A DNA stretch of 59,570 bases, from the NCBI GenBank assembly GCA_035627375.1, contig DASPLX010000014.1, positions 1 to 59,570 of the forward strand. Direction: 5' to 3'. A program made the position numbers and the translations under genes. Below are positions 40,867 to 52,264 of the stretch, piece by piece. This stretch comes from DASPLX01 sp035627375 (GTDB lineage: Bacteria; Pseudomonadota; Gammaproteobacteria; Burkholderiales; Burkholderiaceae_D). The notes under the pieces are model-generated. The model worked only from the letters and a program-made list of their open reading frames with translations, had not been told where the DNA came from and did no database searches. How positions within the stretch are numbered: position 1 is the stretch's first letter; each line of letters starts with the position of its first letter.

Positions 40867-40882
40867 TGTTCCACGTGAAACA
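40867..40882. promoter_or_regulatory. second parS site
   Basis: TGTTCCACGTGAAACA, matching the parS consensus TGTTNCACGTGAAACA, one base from a perfect palindrome. It is 147 bases (start to start) from the first site. Confidence 0.93.
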
Positions 40883-40933
40883 ATTCCGACACCATTCACT
40901 ACGCACAGTAAACGACTAACCCAGGACGATGGG

Positions 40934-40941
40934 TTTATAAT
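40934..40941 (+). promoter_or_regulatory. possible mnmG promoter (-10)
   Basis: TATAAT at 40936-40941, about 57 bases before the mnmG start. The matching -35 position (CGACTA, 17 bases upstream) is poor, so only the -10 is well supported. Confidence 0.4.
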
Positions 40942-40997
40942 CTCGCCTCTACCCGCGCGCGGCCCCGTCACCCGCCGCATCCCTCCCGAGGCATACC

Positions 40998-42932
<1,935 letters not shown>

Positions 42933-42935
42933 ACG

Positions 42936-43580
42936 ATGGCTGCATTTGACCGGGCCGCGCTGGCGACGACCCTGACGGCCGGCGTGCGCGACCTGCAACT
43001 CGATCTGGACGACCGGCAACTGGGGCAGTTGCTCGACTATCTCGCCTTGCTGTTCAAGTGGAACGCGGTCTACAACCTGACGGCCGTGCGCGACCCGATG
43101 GAAATGGTCACGCTGCACTTGCTCGATACGCTCGCCGCCGTTCCCGCTTTCGCCGAGGCGCGCAGCGTACTCGATGTCGGCGCCGGCGGCGGCTTGCCGG
43201 GCCTCGTGCTGGCGATCGCGCGGCCCGATGTGCGCGTCGCGATGATCGACACCGTGCACAAGAAGACCGCTTTCCTCACGCAAGTCAAGGCCGAGCTCGG
43301 TCTCGGCCACGTCGCCGTCCACACGGCGCGCGTCGAGCAATTGCAGGCGCCGGAAAAATTCGACACGATCACCTCGCGCGCTTTCGCCGAACTCGCCGAT
43401 TTCGTGAATTGGTCCGGCCATCTGCTGGCCGACGGCGGCCGCTTCATCGCCTTGAAAGGCGTCGAGCCGAAAGACGAAATCGCGCGCCTGCCCGCCGGTT
43501 GGAAAGTGACGGATATCCGCGCGCTCAAGGTGCCCCGGCTGAATGCCGAGCGCCACCTGATCTTCATCGAGCGCGCCTGA
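42936..43580 (+). CDS. rsmG: 16S rRNA (guanine527-N7)-methyltransferase
   Basis: 214 residues. It methylates G527 of 16S rRNA with SAM; loss gives low-level streptomycin resistance. The SAM-binding loop is VLDVGAGGGLPGLVLAIARP, preceded by the RsmG block KWNAVYNLTAVRDPMEMVTLHLLDTLA and followed by VHKKTAFLTQVKAEL and FDTITSRAFAEL. It starts immediately after mnmG, so translation is probably coupled, and parA follows after 38 bases. Confidence 0.97.
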   Translation: MAAFDRAALATTLTAGVRDLQLDLDDRQLGQLLDYLALLFKWNAVYNLTAVRDPMEMVTLHLLDTLAAVPAFAEARSVLDVGAGGGLPGLVLAIARPDVRVAMIDTVHKKTAFLTQVKAELGLGHVAVHTARVEQLQAPEKFDTITSRAFAELADFVNWSGHLLADGGRFIALKGVEPKDEIARLPAGWKVTDIRALKVPRLNAERHLIFIERA

Positions 43581-43618
43581 CCGGCGATCGAACAATTCAC
43601 TACAACCAGAACGACAAC

Positions 43619-44389
43619 ATGGCCAAAATTTTCTGTGTCGCCAATCAAAAGGGTGGGGTAGGGAAGACCACGACGGCGGTCAATCTCGCCGCCGGACTCG
43701 CGCAACTCGAACAACGCGTGTTGCTCGTCGACCTCGATCCGCAAGGCAACGCGACGATGGGCGCGGGCATCAATAAAGCGACACTGACGGCCTCGGTCTA
43801 TGAAGTCATGCTCGGCATGTCCGATGTCAAGACCGCGCGCAAGACCTCCGAGACCGGCCGCTTCGACGTGCTGCCGGCGAACCGCGAACTGGCCGGCGCC
43901 GAAGTCGAGATGGTCGAACTCGAGAATCGCGAAAAGCGTCTCAAGGATGCGATCGCCGCCGTCGACGCCGACTACGATTTCGTGCTGATCGATTGCCCGC
44001 CGGCCTTGTCGATGCTCACGCTCAACGGCTTGTGCGCGGCGCACGGCGTCATCATTCCGATGCAGTGCGAATACTATGCGCTCGAAGGCTTGTCGGATCT
44101 CGTCAACACCATCAAGAAGGTGCATGCCAAGCTCAATACCGATCTCAAGATCATCGGCTTGCTGCGCGTGATGTTCGACCCGCGCATGACGCTGTCGCAA
44201 CAGGTGTCGGCCCAACTCGAACAGCATTTCGGCGACAAGGTGTTCAAGACCATCATTCCGCGCAACGTGCGCTTGGCGGAGGCGCCGTCCTACGGCATGC
44301 CGGGAGTGACCTTCGATCCGGCGTCGAAGGGCGCGCAGGCGTATATCGCGTTCGGGGCGGAGATGGTGGAGCGGATCAAGACGCTCTAG
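43619..44389 (+). CDS. parA: chromosome partitioning ATPase ParA (Soj)
   Basis: 256 residues with the MinD/ParA P-loop MAKIFCVANQKGGVGKTTTAVNLAAGLAQ (deviant Walker A KGGVGKTT), LLVDLDPQGNATMGAG (A'), FVLIDCPPALSMLT (Walker B) and PMQCEYYALEGLSDLVNTI. It lacks the extra N-terminal DNA-binding domain of plasmid type Ia ParA, as expected for a chromosomal Soj. With ParB and parS it segregates the origin region; it binds DNA non-specifically as an ATP dimer. Confidence 0.97.
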   Translation: MAKIFCVANQKGGVGKTTTAVNLAAGLAQLEQRVLLVDLDPQGNATMGAGINKATLTASVYEVMLGMSDVKTARKTSETGRFDVLPANRELAGAEVEMVELENREKRLKDAIAAVDADYDFVLIDCPPALSMLTLNGLCAAHGVIIPMQCEYYALEGLSDLVNTIKKVHAKLNTDLKIIGLLRVMFDPRMTLSQQVSAQLEQHFGDKVFKTIIPRNVRLAEAPSYGMPGVTFDPASKGAQAYIAFGAEMVERIKTL

Positions 44390-44464
44390 CGGAGCGGATG
44401 CCGAAAGGCTCGCTGACGAAAGCAGAGAACCCGTGATTTTTTAACGTTATGTAAGCAGATCATC

Positions 44465-45352
44465 ATGGTCACTAAAAAACCCAAAGGCCTGGGCCGCGGC
44501 CTCGATGCCTTGCTCGGCGGAGGCGCCGACGTCGTCGAAGCGACGCCCAATGTCGCCGGCGCCCCCTCGGTGCTCGGCGTCGAGCAGCTGCAAGCCGGCA
44601 AATACCAGCCCCGCACCCGCATGGACGAGGGCGCATTGAACGAACTGGCCGCCTCGATCAAGGCCCAGGGCCTGATGCAGCCGATCCTGGTGCGCCCGGT
44701 CGGGAGCAATGGCCACGATAGATACGAAATCATCGCTGGCGAACGCCGCTTCCGCGCGGCGCAACTCGCCGGCCTGACCGAAGTGCCGGTGCTGGTGAAG
44801 GATGTCGACGACCAGGCCGCCGCCGCGATGGCGCTGATCGAAAACATCCAGCGCGAAGACTTGAATCCGCTCGAGGAAGCGCAAGGCATCCATCGCTTGA
44901 TCACCGACTTCAGCTTCACCCACGAGCAAGCCGCCAACGCGGTCGGCCGTTCGCGCAGCGCGGTGTCGAACCTGCTGCGCCTCTTGAATCTCGCCAAGCC
45001 GGTGCAGACCATGCTGATGGCCGGCGACATCGACATGGGCCATGCGCGCGCCTTGCTCGCCACCGACAGCGCGACGCAGATCACGCTGGCGAACCAGATC
45101 GTCGCCAAGCGCATGTCGGTGCGCGAGGCGGAGAAGCTGGTCGCGCGTGCGACGACCGAGCAGGCGGCGAACGGCAAGCGCGACGGCGTCCGCGAAAAAT
45201 CGCGCGACATCGCCCGTCTCGAGGAAGAACTGTCGGACGCGCTTGCCACGCAAGTCGTCATCAAGCTCGGCGCCAAGAACCGCGGCCAGCTCATCATCGA
45301 CTTCGCCGATCTCGACGCGCTCGACGGCGTGATCGCCAAGCTGCGCGGCTGA
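44465..45352 (+). CDS. parB: chromosome partitioning protein ParB (Spo0J), CTPase
   Basis: 295 residues. The N-terminal KPKGLGRGLDALLGG binds ParA. The CTP-binding fold has QYQPRTRMDE-like KYQPRTRMDEGALNELAASI (C motif region) and IIAGERRFRAAQLAGL (GERRFRA). ALIENIQREDLNPLEEAQGI and the helix-turn-helix THEQAANAVGRSRSAVSNLLRLL recognise parS. The C-terminal dimerisation domain ends KNRGQLIIDFADLDALDGVI. It loads on the parS sites near 40.7-40.9 kb and slides as a clamp. It is separated from atpI by an extra gene. Confidence 0.97.
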   Translation: MVTKKPKGLGRGLDALLGGGADVVEATPNVAGAPSVLGVEQLQAGKYQPRTRMDEGALNELAASIKAQGLMQPILVRPVGSNGHDRYEIIAGERRFRAAQLAGLTEVPVLVKDVDDQAAAAMALIENIQREDLNPLEEAQGIHRLITDFSFTHEQAANAVGRSRSAVSNLLRLLNLAKPVQTMLMAGDIDMGHARALLATDSATQITLANQIVAKRMSVREAEKLVARATTEQAANGKRDGVREKSRDIARLEEELSDALATQVVIKLGAKNRGQLIIDFADLDALDGVIAKLRG

Positions 45353-45731
45353 GGGCGCTTTCAAAAACCGGACCACGAGCGGCGGCCGATGCCGCCCGTC
45401 ATCGGCGGACTTTCCGCATGCGCAGCGGATATGGGCATTGCACCGCGCCGTATTTTTGCATAGAGCCGCGAAACGGTCCGCCGTTGCCGGCCGTTCGCAT
45501 CCGATTGAGACGTCGCAAACGCTTGCACGCTAAGCGCGAAGCGTGGGCGTAAAAGATCTGCTGCCGCACTCTCATTCACTAGCCAAGCCAGCGAGGTTCG
45601 GCGTACGTTCATAAGCGTGTGCATCTCGAGTCGGCTGCGGACCGCTCGCTACGTTCGTCAAACGGAACCCAGCCGGGGCGCACCGGCGAATGCATCGCGC
45701 GTCCATGATTTGTTCATGCGAAAGAACGTCC
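45353..45731. other. intergenic region after parB
   Basis: 379 bases. GCCGATG and CATCGGC (about 45385-45406) form a 7-bp stem shortly after parB and could be a weak terminator. A minus-strand frame at 45361-45624 (87 codons) has no SD or family likeness. The rest should hold the promoter of the acyltransferase gene; I see no clear motif. Confidence 0.4.
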
Positions 45732-46841
45732 ATGGCATCGAACGCGGATATCCAGTCAGCGCACTACGATGGCGAAGTGCCGCCGTTTGCCGAGATGGAA
45801 TTGGAACGATTGTATGGAAGCGTCTATTCCTCGCTCGCGCATTTCAGGATTCACGGCGGCGCGGAAGACGCGAGCACCTATGTGGCGCGCCGCGGCGGCG
45901 ATATCGTCGCGCTCTTCCTGTTTCGGCGCGAGGGGCGTCGCGTGCGCGTCGTCAATGAAGGCATGATCCTCGATCGCGAGGCGATCGAAAACTTCGTCGA
46001 GTATGTCTTCTCGACGTTTCCCGGCGTCGGCGCCATTGTCTTTCATTCGGTGCAGGCGGAGTTCGGGCAATGCTTGCGCCCGTTTCAGCGCACCGCCTGC
46101 GGAGAGGACATCGCCGCCGACCTGCCGCCGACCGTGGACGAATATGTCGCTCGTCTCGGTTCCGCCACGCGCAAGAACATCCGGCGCCACAAGAACCGCC
46201 TGGAGCGGAGCTTTCCCTCGTTCTCATTTCGCGTGCATACCAAGGAGGAGGCCGACGAGAGACAGATGCGCGAGATTATCGCTTTCAATCATGCGCGCAT
46301 GGCGGCCAAAGGGAAAACCTCGGTGATCGACGAGGCGAGAACGCAAGCCATCCTGCGCATGGTGCGCGCGCGCGGCTTCGTGACAGTGGCGACGATCGAT
46401 GGCCGCGTCTGCGGCGGCGCGATCACGGCGCGCATCGGCGACAGCTTCATCTCGCTGGTGAACTCCCATGATCCGCTTTACGACGATTACCGGCTGGGCA
46501 CGCTCTGCTGCTTCCTGACGATTTGCGCCTGCATCGAACGCGGCGGCAAGCGTTTCGACTTCCGCTGGGGCCAGTATGAATACAAGATCGCCCTGCTCGG
46601 CGAACATCACTGGCTCTACCGCCTCATCCTGTACCGCTCGCATTTTCATCTGGCATGCAACGCCGACCTCGCCGTGCGGACAGCATTGGCGGGGGCGCTG
46701 CGCGCGGCGAAGTGGCGGCTGGCCGAAGCGGCGAATCGGGAGGAGGGCAAGGCCGGCGGCTGGATCGGTCGGTCTGTCCGTTGGGTGCGCGCCGTCAAAC
46801 GTCGGTTTGCCTGGCCTGCACCGAATGCGGGTACCCACTAG
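45732..46841 (+). CDS. FemAB/GNAT-like acyltransferase inserted between parB and atpI
   Basis: About 369 residues from ATG 45732 (alternatives at 45690 and 45705; no strong SD). The N-terminal third is an incomplete GNAT-type half (LERLYGSVYSSLAHFRIHG, VALFLFRREGRRVRVVNEG). The second half is a BioF2/CelD-type GNAT domain: SATRKNIRRHKNRLERSFPSF, ARGFVTVATIDGRVCGGAITARIGDSFISLVNSHDPLYDDYRLGTLCCFL, then FDFRWGQYEYKIALLGEHHWLYRL. Such proteins transfer acyl or aminoacyl groups in exopolysaccharide or cell-surface synthesis. The C-terminal tail is strongly basic. It is unrelated to its neighbours in function. Confidence 0.7.
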   Translation: MASNADIQSAHYDGEVPPFAEMELERLYGSVYSSLAHFRIHGGAEDASTYVARRGGDIVALFLFRREGRRVRVVNEGMILDREAIENFVEYVFSTFPGVGAIVFHSVQAEFGQCLRPFQRTACGEDIAADLPPTVDEYVARLGSATRKNIRRHKNRLERSFPSFSFRVHTKEEADERQMREIIAFNHARMAAKGKTSVIDEARTQAILRMVRARGFVTVATIDGRVCGGAITARIGDSFISLVNSHDPLYDDYRLGTLCCFLTICACIERGGKRFDFRWGQYEYKIALLGEHHWLYRLILYRSHFHLACNADLAVRTALAGALRAAKWRLAEAANREEGKAGGWIGRSVRWVRAVKRRFAWPAPNAGTH

Positions 46842-46939
46842 CGTCAAATTTTATCGGCGCCTCCGCAGGGCTGGGGCAAACATGGATCTGCCCATATTTC
46901 TACCGTATTTCTACTATATAGTGCCATCGGGCAAATCGT

Positions 46940-46969
46940 TTGACGCATATTATGGAATAACCTTATAAT
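46940..46969 (+). promoter_or_regulatory. sigma-70 promoter of the atp operon
   Basis: TTGACG (46940-46945) and a perfect TATAAT (46964-46969) with an 18-base spacer, in an AT-rich stretch about 105 bases before atpI. It is the best promoter in the window and fits high constitutive expression of ATP synthase. Confidence 0.85.
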
Positions 46970-47072
46970 CCCGTGGCTTCACAGATCGCACCCCACAGTA
47001 TTTCACCCAGGCCATGAAACGCCTTCCGGCGCCTTGCATCGGAAGAGGCTGGTCGTTTGATTCAGGATCGGA

Positions 47073-47408
47073 ATGCTTCGACTCGTTATCCTGCAATTGG
47101 CGGCCGCAATCATCGTCGGCATCGTTGCCGGCCTGATCGGTGGAATGCCCGCGCTGTTCTCGGCGCTACTCGGTGGGATGTGCTGCGTGGTGCCGAATGG
47201 CTTGTTTGCGTTGCGCTTGTATATCAGCGCGCGTTCCCGAAAAGCCACGCCGATGACTTTTTTCTTCGGCGAATTTATCAAGATTGCGTTGACGATCGCC
47301 CTGTTGGGTGCGGTCGCTTGGCTGTACCGCGATTTGAACTGGCTGGCGCTGATCGCCGGGTTCGTCGTGGCGCTGAAAAGTTACATCATCTTATTATTTA
47401 GGCACTGA
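47073..47408 (+). CDS. atpI: ATP synthase subunit I
   Basis: 111 residues with four hydrophobic helices (LVILQLAAAIIVGIVAGLIGG, ALFSALLGGMCCVVPNGLFAL, FIKIALTIALLGAVAWLY, LALIAGFVVALKSYIILLF). AtpI helps assemble the c-ring in the inner membrane but is not part of the final enzyme. The GG-x-PALFSALLGG pattern is typical of proteobacterial AtpI. It is first in the atp operon; atpB starts two bases later. Confidence 0.92.
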   Translation: MLRLVILQLAAAIIVGIVAGLIGGMPALFSALLGGMCCVVPNGLFALRLYISARSRKATPMTFFFGEFIKIALTIALLGAVAWLYRDLNWLALIAGFVVALKSYIILLFRH

Positions 47409-47409
47409 T

Positions 47410-48267
47410 ATGTCATCTACCGCGGTCGAAGGAGCAGCAGCGCACGCGCCCACTGCCTCCGAATACATTGTCCACCACCTCGGACACCTCTCCACCAAGC
47501 ATCAGGACAAGATCGTCGATTTCTCGATCATCAACATGGACACGGTTTTCTGGTCCGTGCTGATGGGCGTGCTCGGCTGCTTCTTCATGTGGCGCGCGGC
47601 CAAGAAAGCGACGTCCGGCGTGCCGGGCCGCTTCCAGGCCTTCGTCGAAATGGTGGTCGAACTGGTCGAAGACCAATCCAAAGCCATCGTTCACGGCGAC
47701 CGCACCTTCATCGCGCCGCTGGCCCTGACCGTGTTCGTCTGGGTCGCGCTGATGAATTCGCTCGACTTCCTGCCGGTCGACGTGGTTTCCGGTCTTCTTC
47801 GCGGTTTGCACTGGCTTGGCCTGGTCAGCGCGGAAACCGCCGATATCCATCACCGCATCGTACCCACCGCCGACCTCAACGGCACCCTCGGCATGTCCAT
47901 GGCCGTGCTGGCCCTGATGCTCTACTACGGCATCAAGATCAAGGGCTTCGGCGGCTGGCTGCATGAGATCTTCGCTGCGCCGTTCGGCATCTGGATGGCG
48001 CCGTTCAACCTGCTGCTCAACATTATCGAATACTTGGCCAAGGCCGTATCGCTCGGCATGCGACTGTTCGGCAACATGTACGCCGGCGAACTGCTGTTCC
48101 TGCTGATCGCGCTGCTCGGTTCGACCGCCACCGCCTTCGGCTTCATCGGCCAGGTGATCGCCGGTTCGGCATGGGCGATCTTCCACATCCTGATCGTGTT
48201 CCTGCAGGCATTCATCTTCATGATGCTGACCCTCGTCTACATGGGCCAAGCGCACGAAGGTCACTAA
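47410..48267 (+). CDS. atpB: F1Fo ATP synthase subunit a
   Basis: 285 residues with five to six membrane helices. The proton-path arginine is in AVSLGMRLFGNMYAGELL (Arg about 218), and helix 5 ends QAFIFMMLTLVYMGQAHEGH. HHLGHLSTKHQDKIVDFSIINMDTVFWSVLMG is the usual N-terminal start of betaproteobacterial AtpB. Subunit a forms the two half-channels against the c-ring. Confidence 0.97.
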   Translation: MSSTAVEGAAAHAPTASEYIVHHLGHLSTKHQDKIVDFSIINMDTVFWSVLMGVLGCFFMWRAAKKATSGVPGRFQAFVEMVVELVEDQSKAIVHGDRTFIAPLALTVFVWVALMNSLDFLPVDVVSGLLRGLHWLGLVSAETADIHHRIVPTADLNGTLGMSMAVLALMLYYGIKIKGFGGWLHEIFAAPFGIWMAPFNLLLNIIEYLAKAVSLGMRLFGNMYAGELLFLLIALLGSTATAFGFIGQVIAGSAWAIFHILIVFLQAFIFMMLTLVYMGQAHEGH

Positions 48268-48344
48268 GGTTTTGTAGTAAGCAACGGTTTTGTTTTTGGG
48301 TTTGTAATTTTCATTTTCAACTTTAACTTTTAAAAGGAATTGTC
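48268..48344 (+). promoter_or_regulatory. U-rich translation-enhancing leader of atpE
   Basis: 77 bases, strikingly T-rich on the coding strand (runs such as GGTTTTGTTTTTGGGTTTG and TTTTAAAAGGAATTG), ending in AAAAGGAAT before the atpE start. In E. coli a similar U-rich leader raises translation of atpE to supply the many copies of subunit c. The functional reading is by analogy. Confidence 0.6.
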
Positions 48345-48587
48345 ATGACTGACGTATCTTTTGTTGCTCTGGCTTGCGGTCTGATCATCGGTCTGGGTGC
48401 TATCGGCGCCTGTATCGGTATCGCTCTGATGGGCGGTAAATACCTCGAAGCCTCCGCTCGTCAGCCTGAACTGATGAACACCCTGCAGACCAAGATGTTC
48501 CTCTTGGCCGGTCTGATCGACGCTGCATTCCTGATCGGTGTTGGTATCGCGATGCTGTTCGCCTTCGCCAATCCGTTCAAAGGGTAA
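48345..48587 (+). CDS. atpE: F1Fo ATP synthase subunit c
   Basis: 80 residues, two membrane helices joined by a polar loop (ARQPELMNTLQTK). The ion-carrying carboxylate is Asp59 in AGLIDAAFLIGVG; the glutamine-rich sodium signature is absent, so the enzyme is proton-coupled. Many copies form the rotor ring. Codon use differs from neighbours (more GGT, GCT and CTG), as expected for a very highly expressed protein. Confidence 0.98.
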   Translation: MTDVSFVALACGLIIGLGAIGACIGIALMGGKYLEASARQPELMNTLQTKMFLLAGLIDAAFLIGVGIAMLFAFANPFKG

Positions 48588-48665
48588 TCGGGTTTCGACA
48601 ACCTGAATTCCGAGCCTGCCGAACCTTCGCGTTCGGCATTCGTTACTCTGAGAAGGAAAAAAACC

Positions 48666-49136
48666 GTGAACCTTAACGCAACCTTGTTTGCACAGTTCGT
48701 GGTCTTCTTCATCCTCGCGTGGTTCACGATGAAATTCGTGTGGCCGCCGTTGATCCAGGCGCTCGACGAGCGCGCGAAGAAGATTGCGGACGGTCTGGCC
48801 GCCGCCGACCGTGGCAAGGCTGAGATGGCTGCCGCTGAAAAGCGCATTCAAGCCGAACTCGCCTCCGCCCGTGACGAAGGCCAGAAGCGCATCATCGACG
48901 CCGAAAAGCGTGCGCAGGCAATCATCGAAGACGCCAAGAAGACCGCTTCGGACGAAGCCGCGCGCATCATCGCCGCTGCCAAGGCCGACGCGGAACAGCA
49001 AGTCACTCGTGCACGCGAAGAGCTGCGCGCCCAGGTCGCCGAAATCGCGGTCAAGGGTGCCGAGCAGATCCTCAAGCGTGAGGTGAACGCAGCGGCCCAC
49101 GCCGACCTGCTGAACCAACTGAAGACCGAGCTGTAA
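48666..49136 (+). CDS. atpF: F1Fo ATP synthase subunit b
   Basis: 156 residues: one N-terminal membrane helix (LFAQFVVFFILAWFTMKFVWPP) then a long charged coiled-coil (ADRGKAEMAAAEKRIQAEL, EARIIAAAK-type repeats) forming the peripheral stalk that holds F1 against rotation. AGGAAAAAAA-like purines precede the GTG start at 48666. Standard length. Confidence 0.96.
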   Translation: MNLNATLFAQFVVFFILAWFTMKFVWPPLIQALDERAKKIADGLAAADRGKAEMAAAEKRIQAELASARDEGQKRIIDAEKRAQAIIEDAKKTASDEAARIIAAAKADAEQQVTRAREELRAQVAEIAVKGAEQILKREVNAAAHADLLNQLKTEL

Positions 49137-49138
49137 TC

Positions 49139-49672
49139 ATGGCTGAACTCGCTACCATTGCTCGCCCTTACGCCGAAGCACTGTTTCGTGTAGCCAAGTC
49201 CGGCAACCTGGCCGCCTGGTCCGACCTCGTGTCGGAAATGGCGGCGGTCGCCAGCCTGCCCGACGTCAAATCCTTTGCCGCCAATCCGAAGCTTTCGGAC
49301 CAGCAGGTCGCCGACACTTTTCTGTCGTTGTTGAAGTCCAATGTCACTGCCGAGGCCAAGAACCTGGTGGCGATGCTGGTCCAGAACGGCCGTCTCGCGC
49401 TGATGCCCGAGATCGCGACGCAATTCCACGCATTGAAGAATGCCGCGGAAGGCGCCGCCGACGCGGAGATCACGAGCGCATTCGCGCTGTCCGACGCCCA
49501 GGTGAAAGAACTGGTCGCGACGCTGGAAAAGAAATTCGGCCGCAAGCTCAACCCGTCGGTCAAGGTCGACTCTTCGCTGATCGGCGGCGTGCGCGTCGCG
49601 GTCGGGGACGAAGTGCTCGATACGTCGGTACGCGCGAAGCTGCAAAAGATGTACGTCGCCCTGGCGTCGTGA
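49139..49672 (+). CDS. atpH: F1Fo ATP synthase subunit delta
   Basis: 177 residues. The N-terminal six-helix bundle begins ATIARPYAEALFRVAKSGNL and the C-terminal part ends in GRKLNPSVKVDSSLIGGVRVAVGDEVLDTSVRAKLQKM, the OSCP/delta signature. It caps the F1 head and joins it to subunit b. Starts three bases after atpF. Confidence 0.97.
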   Translation: MAELATIARPYAEALFRVAKSGNLAAWSDLVSEMAAVASLPDVKSFAANPKLSDQQVADTFLSLLKSNVTAEAKNLVAMLVQNGRLALMPEIATQFHALKNAAEGAADAEITSAFALSDAQVKELVATLEKKFGRKLNPSVKVDSSLIGGVRVAVGDEVLDTSVRAKLQKMYVALAS

Positions 49673-49677
49673 TCGGA

Positions 49678-49697
49678 AGCCCTCTCCAAGAGGGCTT
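49678..49697 (+). terminator. hairpin between atpH and atpA
   Basis: AGCCCTC (49678-49684) and GAGGGCT (49690-49696) form a 7-bp stem followed by only three T. In the middle of the operon it is more likely an mRNA processing or stabilising hairpin, or a partial attenuator, than a full terminator. Confidence 0.5.
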
Positions 49698-49787
49698 TCG
49701 TCGCCATCGCCGCTCAAGCGCACGAACGTGTAGACATGGGGACCGGAAGACAGCTCTTCCCGTCCCCGACACCAATCAGGAGTTAGT

Positions 49788-51323
<1,536 letters not shown>

Positions 51324-51353
51324 TCTCAACCGAAGCTGAAGGAGTAACCACTC

Positions 51354-52223
51354 ATGGCTGCAGGTAAAGAGATACGCGGCAAGATCAAGAGCGTAGAGAA
51401 TACGAAGAAGATCACCAAGGCGATGGAAATGGTCGCCGCATCCAAGATGCGCAAGGCGCAGGACCGGATGCGCCACGCCCGTCCGTACAGTGACAAGGTT
51501 CGTAATATCGCGTCTCACCTGGCCGAAGCCAATCCGGAGTACACGCATCCGTTCCTGGTCAGGAGCGACGCATCGAAAACCGTGGGCATCATCGTCGTCA
51601 CGACCGACAAGGGTCTGTGCGGCGGTCTGAACACCAACGTGCTGCGCCTCATGACCAACAAGATGCGCGAACTCGAAGGCCAAGGCGTCAAGGTCGAGAC
51701 GGTCGCGATCGGCAACAAGGGCTTGGGCTTCATGCATCGCATCGGCGCGAAAGTCGTGTCGCAGGCGACGCAGCTCGGCGATACCCCGCACCTGGACAAG
51801 CTGATCGGTCCGGTCAAGGTATTGCTCGACGCTTACCAGGAAGGCAAGCTCGACGCGGTGTACCTCTGCTACACCAAGTTCATCAACACGATGAAGCAGG
51901 AGCCGATGATGGAGCAATTGCTGCCGTTGTCCTCCGAGCGCATGAAGGCAGACAAGGATTCCTATTCGTGGGATTACCTGTACGAGCCCGATGCGCAGAC
52001 CGTGATCGATGAATTGCTGGTGCGGTATGTCGAAGCGCTGATCTATCAGGCTGTCGCGGAAAACATGGCGTCCGAACAGTCGGCGCGCATGGTCGCGATG
52101 AAAGCGGCGTCGGACAACGCCGGTAACGTGATTTCCGAGCTCAAGCTGGTCTACAACAAGACCCGCCAGGCCGCGATCACGAAAGAGCTGTCCGAGATCG
52201 TCGCCGGCGCTGCCGCCGTTTGA
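51354..52223 (+). CDS. atpG: F1Fo ATP synthase subunit gamma
   Basis: 289 residues. The N-terminal coiled-coil (GKEIRGKIKSVENTKKITKAMEMVAASKMRKAQ) and C-terminal ARMVAMKAASDNAGNVISELKLVYNKTRQAAITKELSEIV form the central rotor shaft. GLCGGLNTNV is a family signature. AAGGAG lies before the ATG. Confidence 0.98.
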   Translation: MAAGKEIRGKIKSVENTKKITKAMEMVAASKMRKAQDRMRHARPYSDKVRNIASHLAEANPEYTHPFLVRSDASKTVGIIVVTTDKGLCGGLNTNVLRLMTNKMRELEGQGVKVETVAIGNKGLGFMHRIGAKVVSQATQLGDTPHLDKLIGPVKVLLDAYQEGKLDAVYLCYTKFINTMKQEPMMEQLLPLSSERMKADKDSYSWDYLYEPDAQTVIDELLVRYVEALIYQAVAENMASEQSARMVAMKAASDNAGNVISELKLVYNKTRQAAITKELSEIVAGAAAV

Positions 52224-52264
52224 CGCGAGTAACGAATCTAATTTTTATATTTGAAGGAACGAAA

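Noticed and set aside
40533..40895. Minus-strand frame containing FHVEQ and FHVKH
   Set aside because: These repeated peptides are only the translation of the two parS palindromes; the frame also overlaps the TSUP gene.
45361..45624. Minus-strand frame of 87 codons after parB
   Set aside because: No SD, no recognisable domain and overlap with the probable parB terminator. Not reported as a gene, though it cannot be fully excluded.
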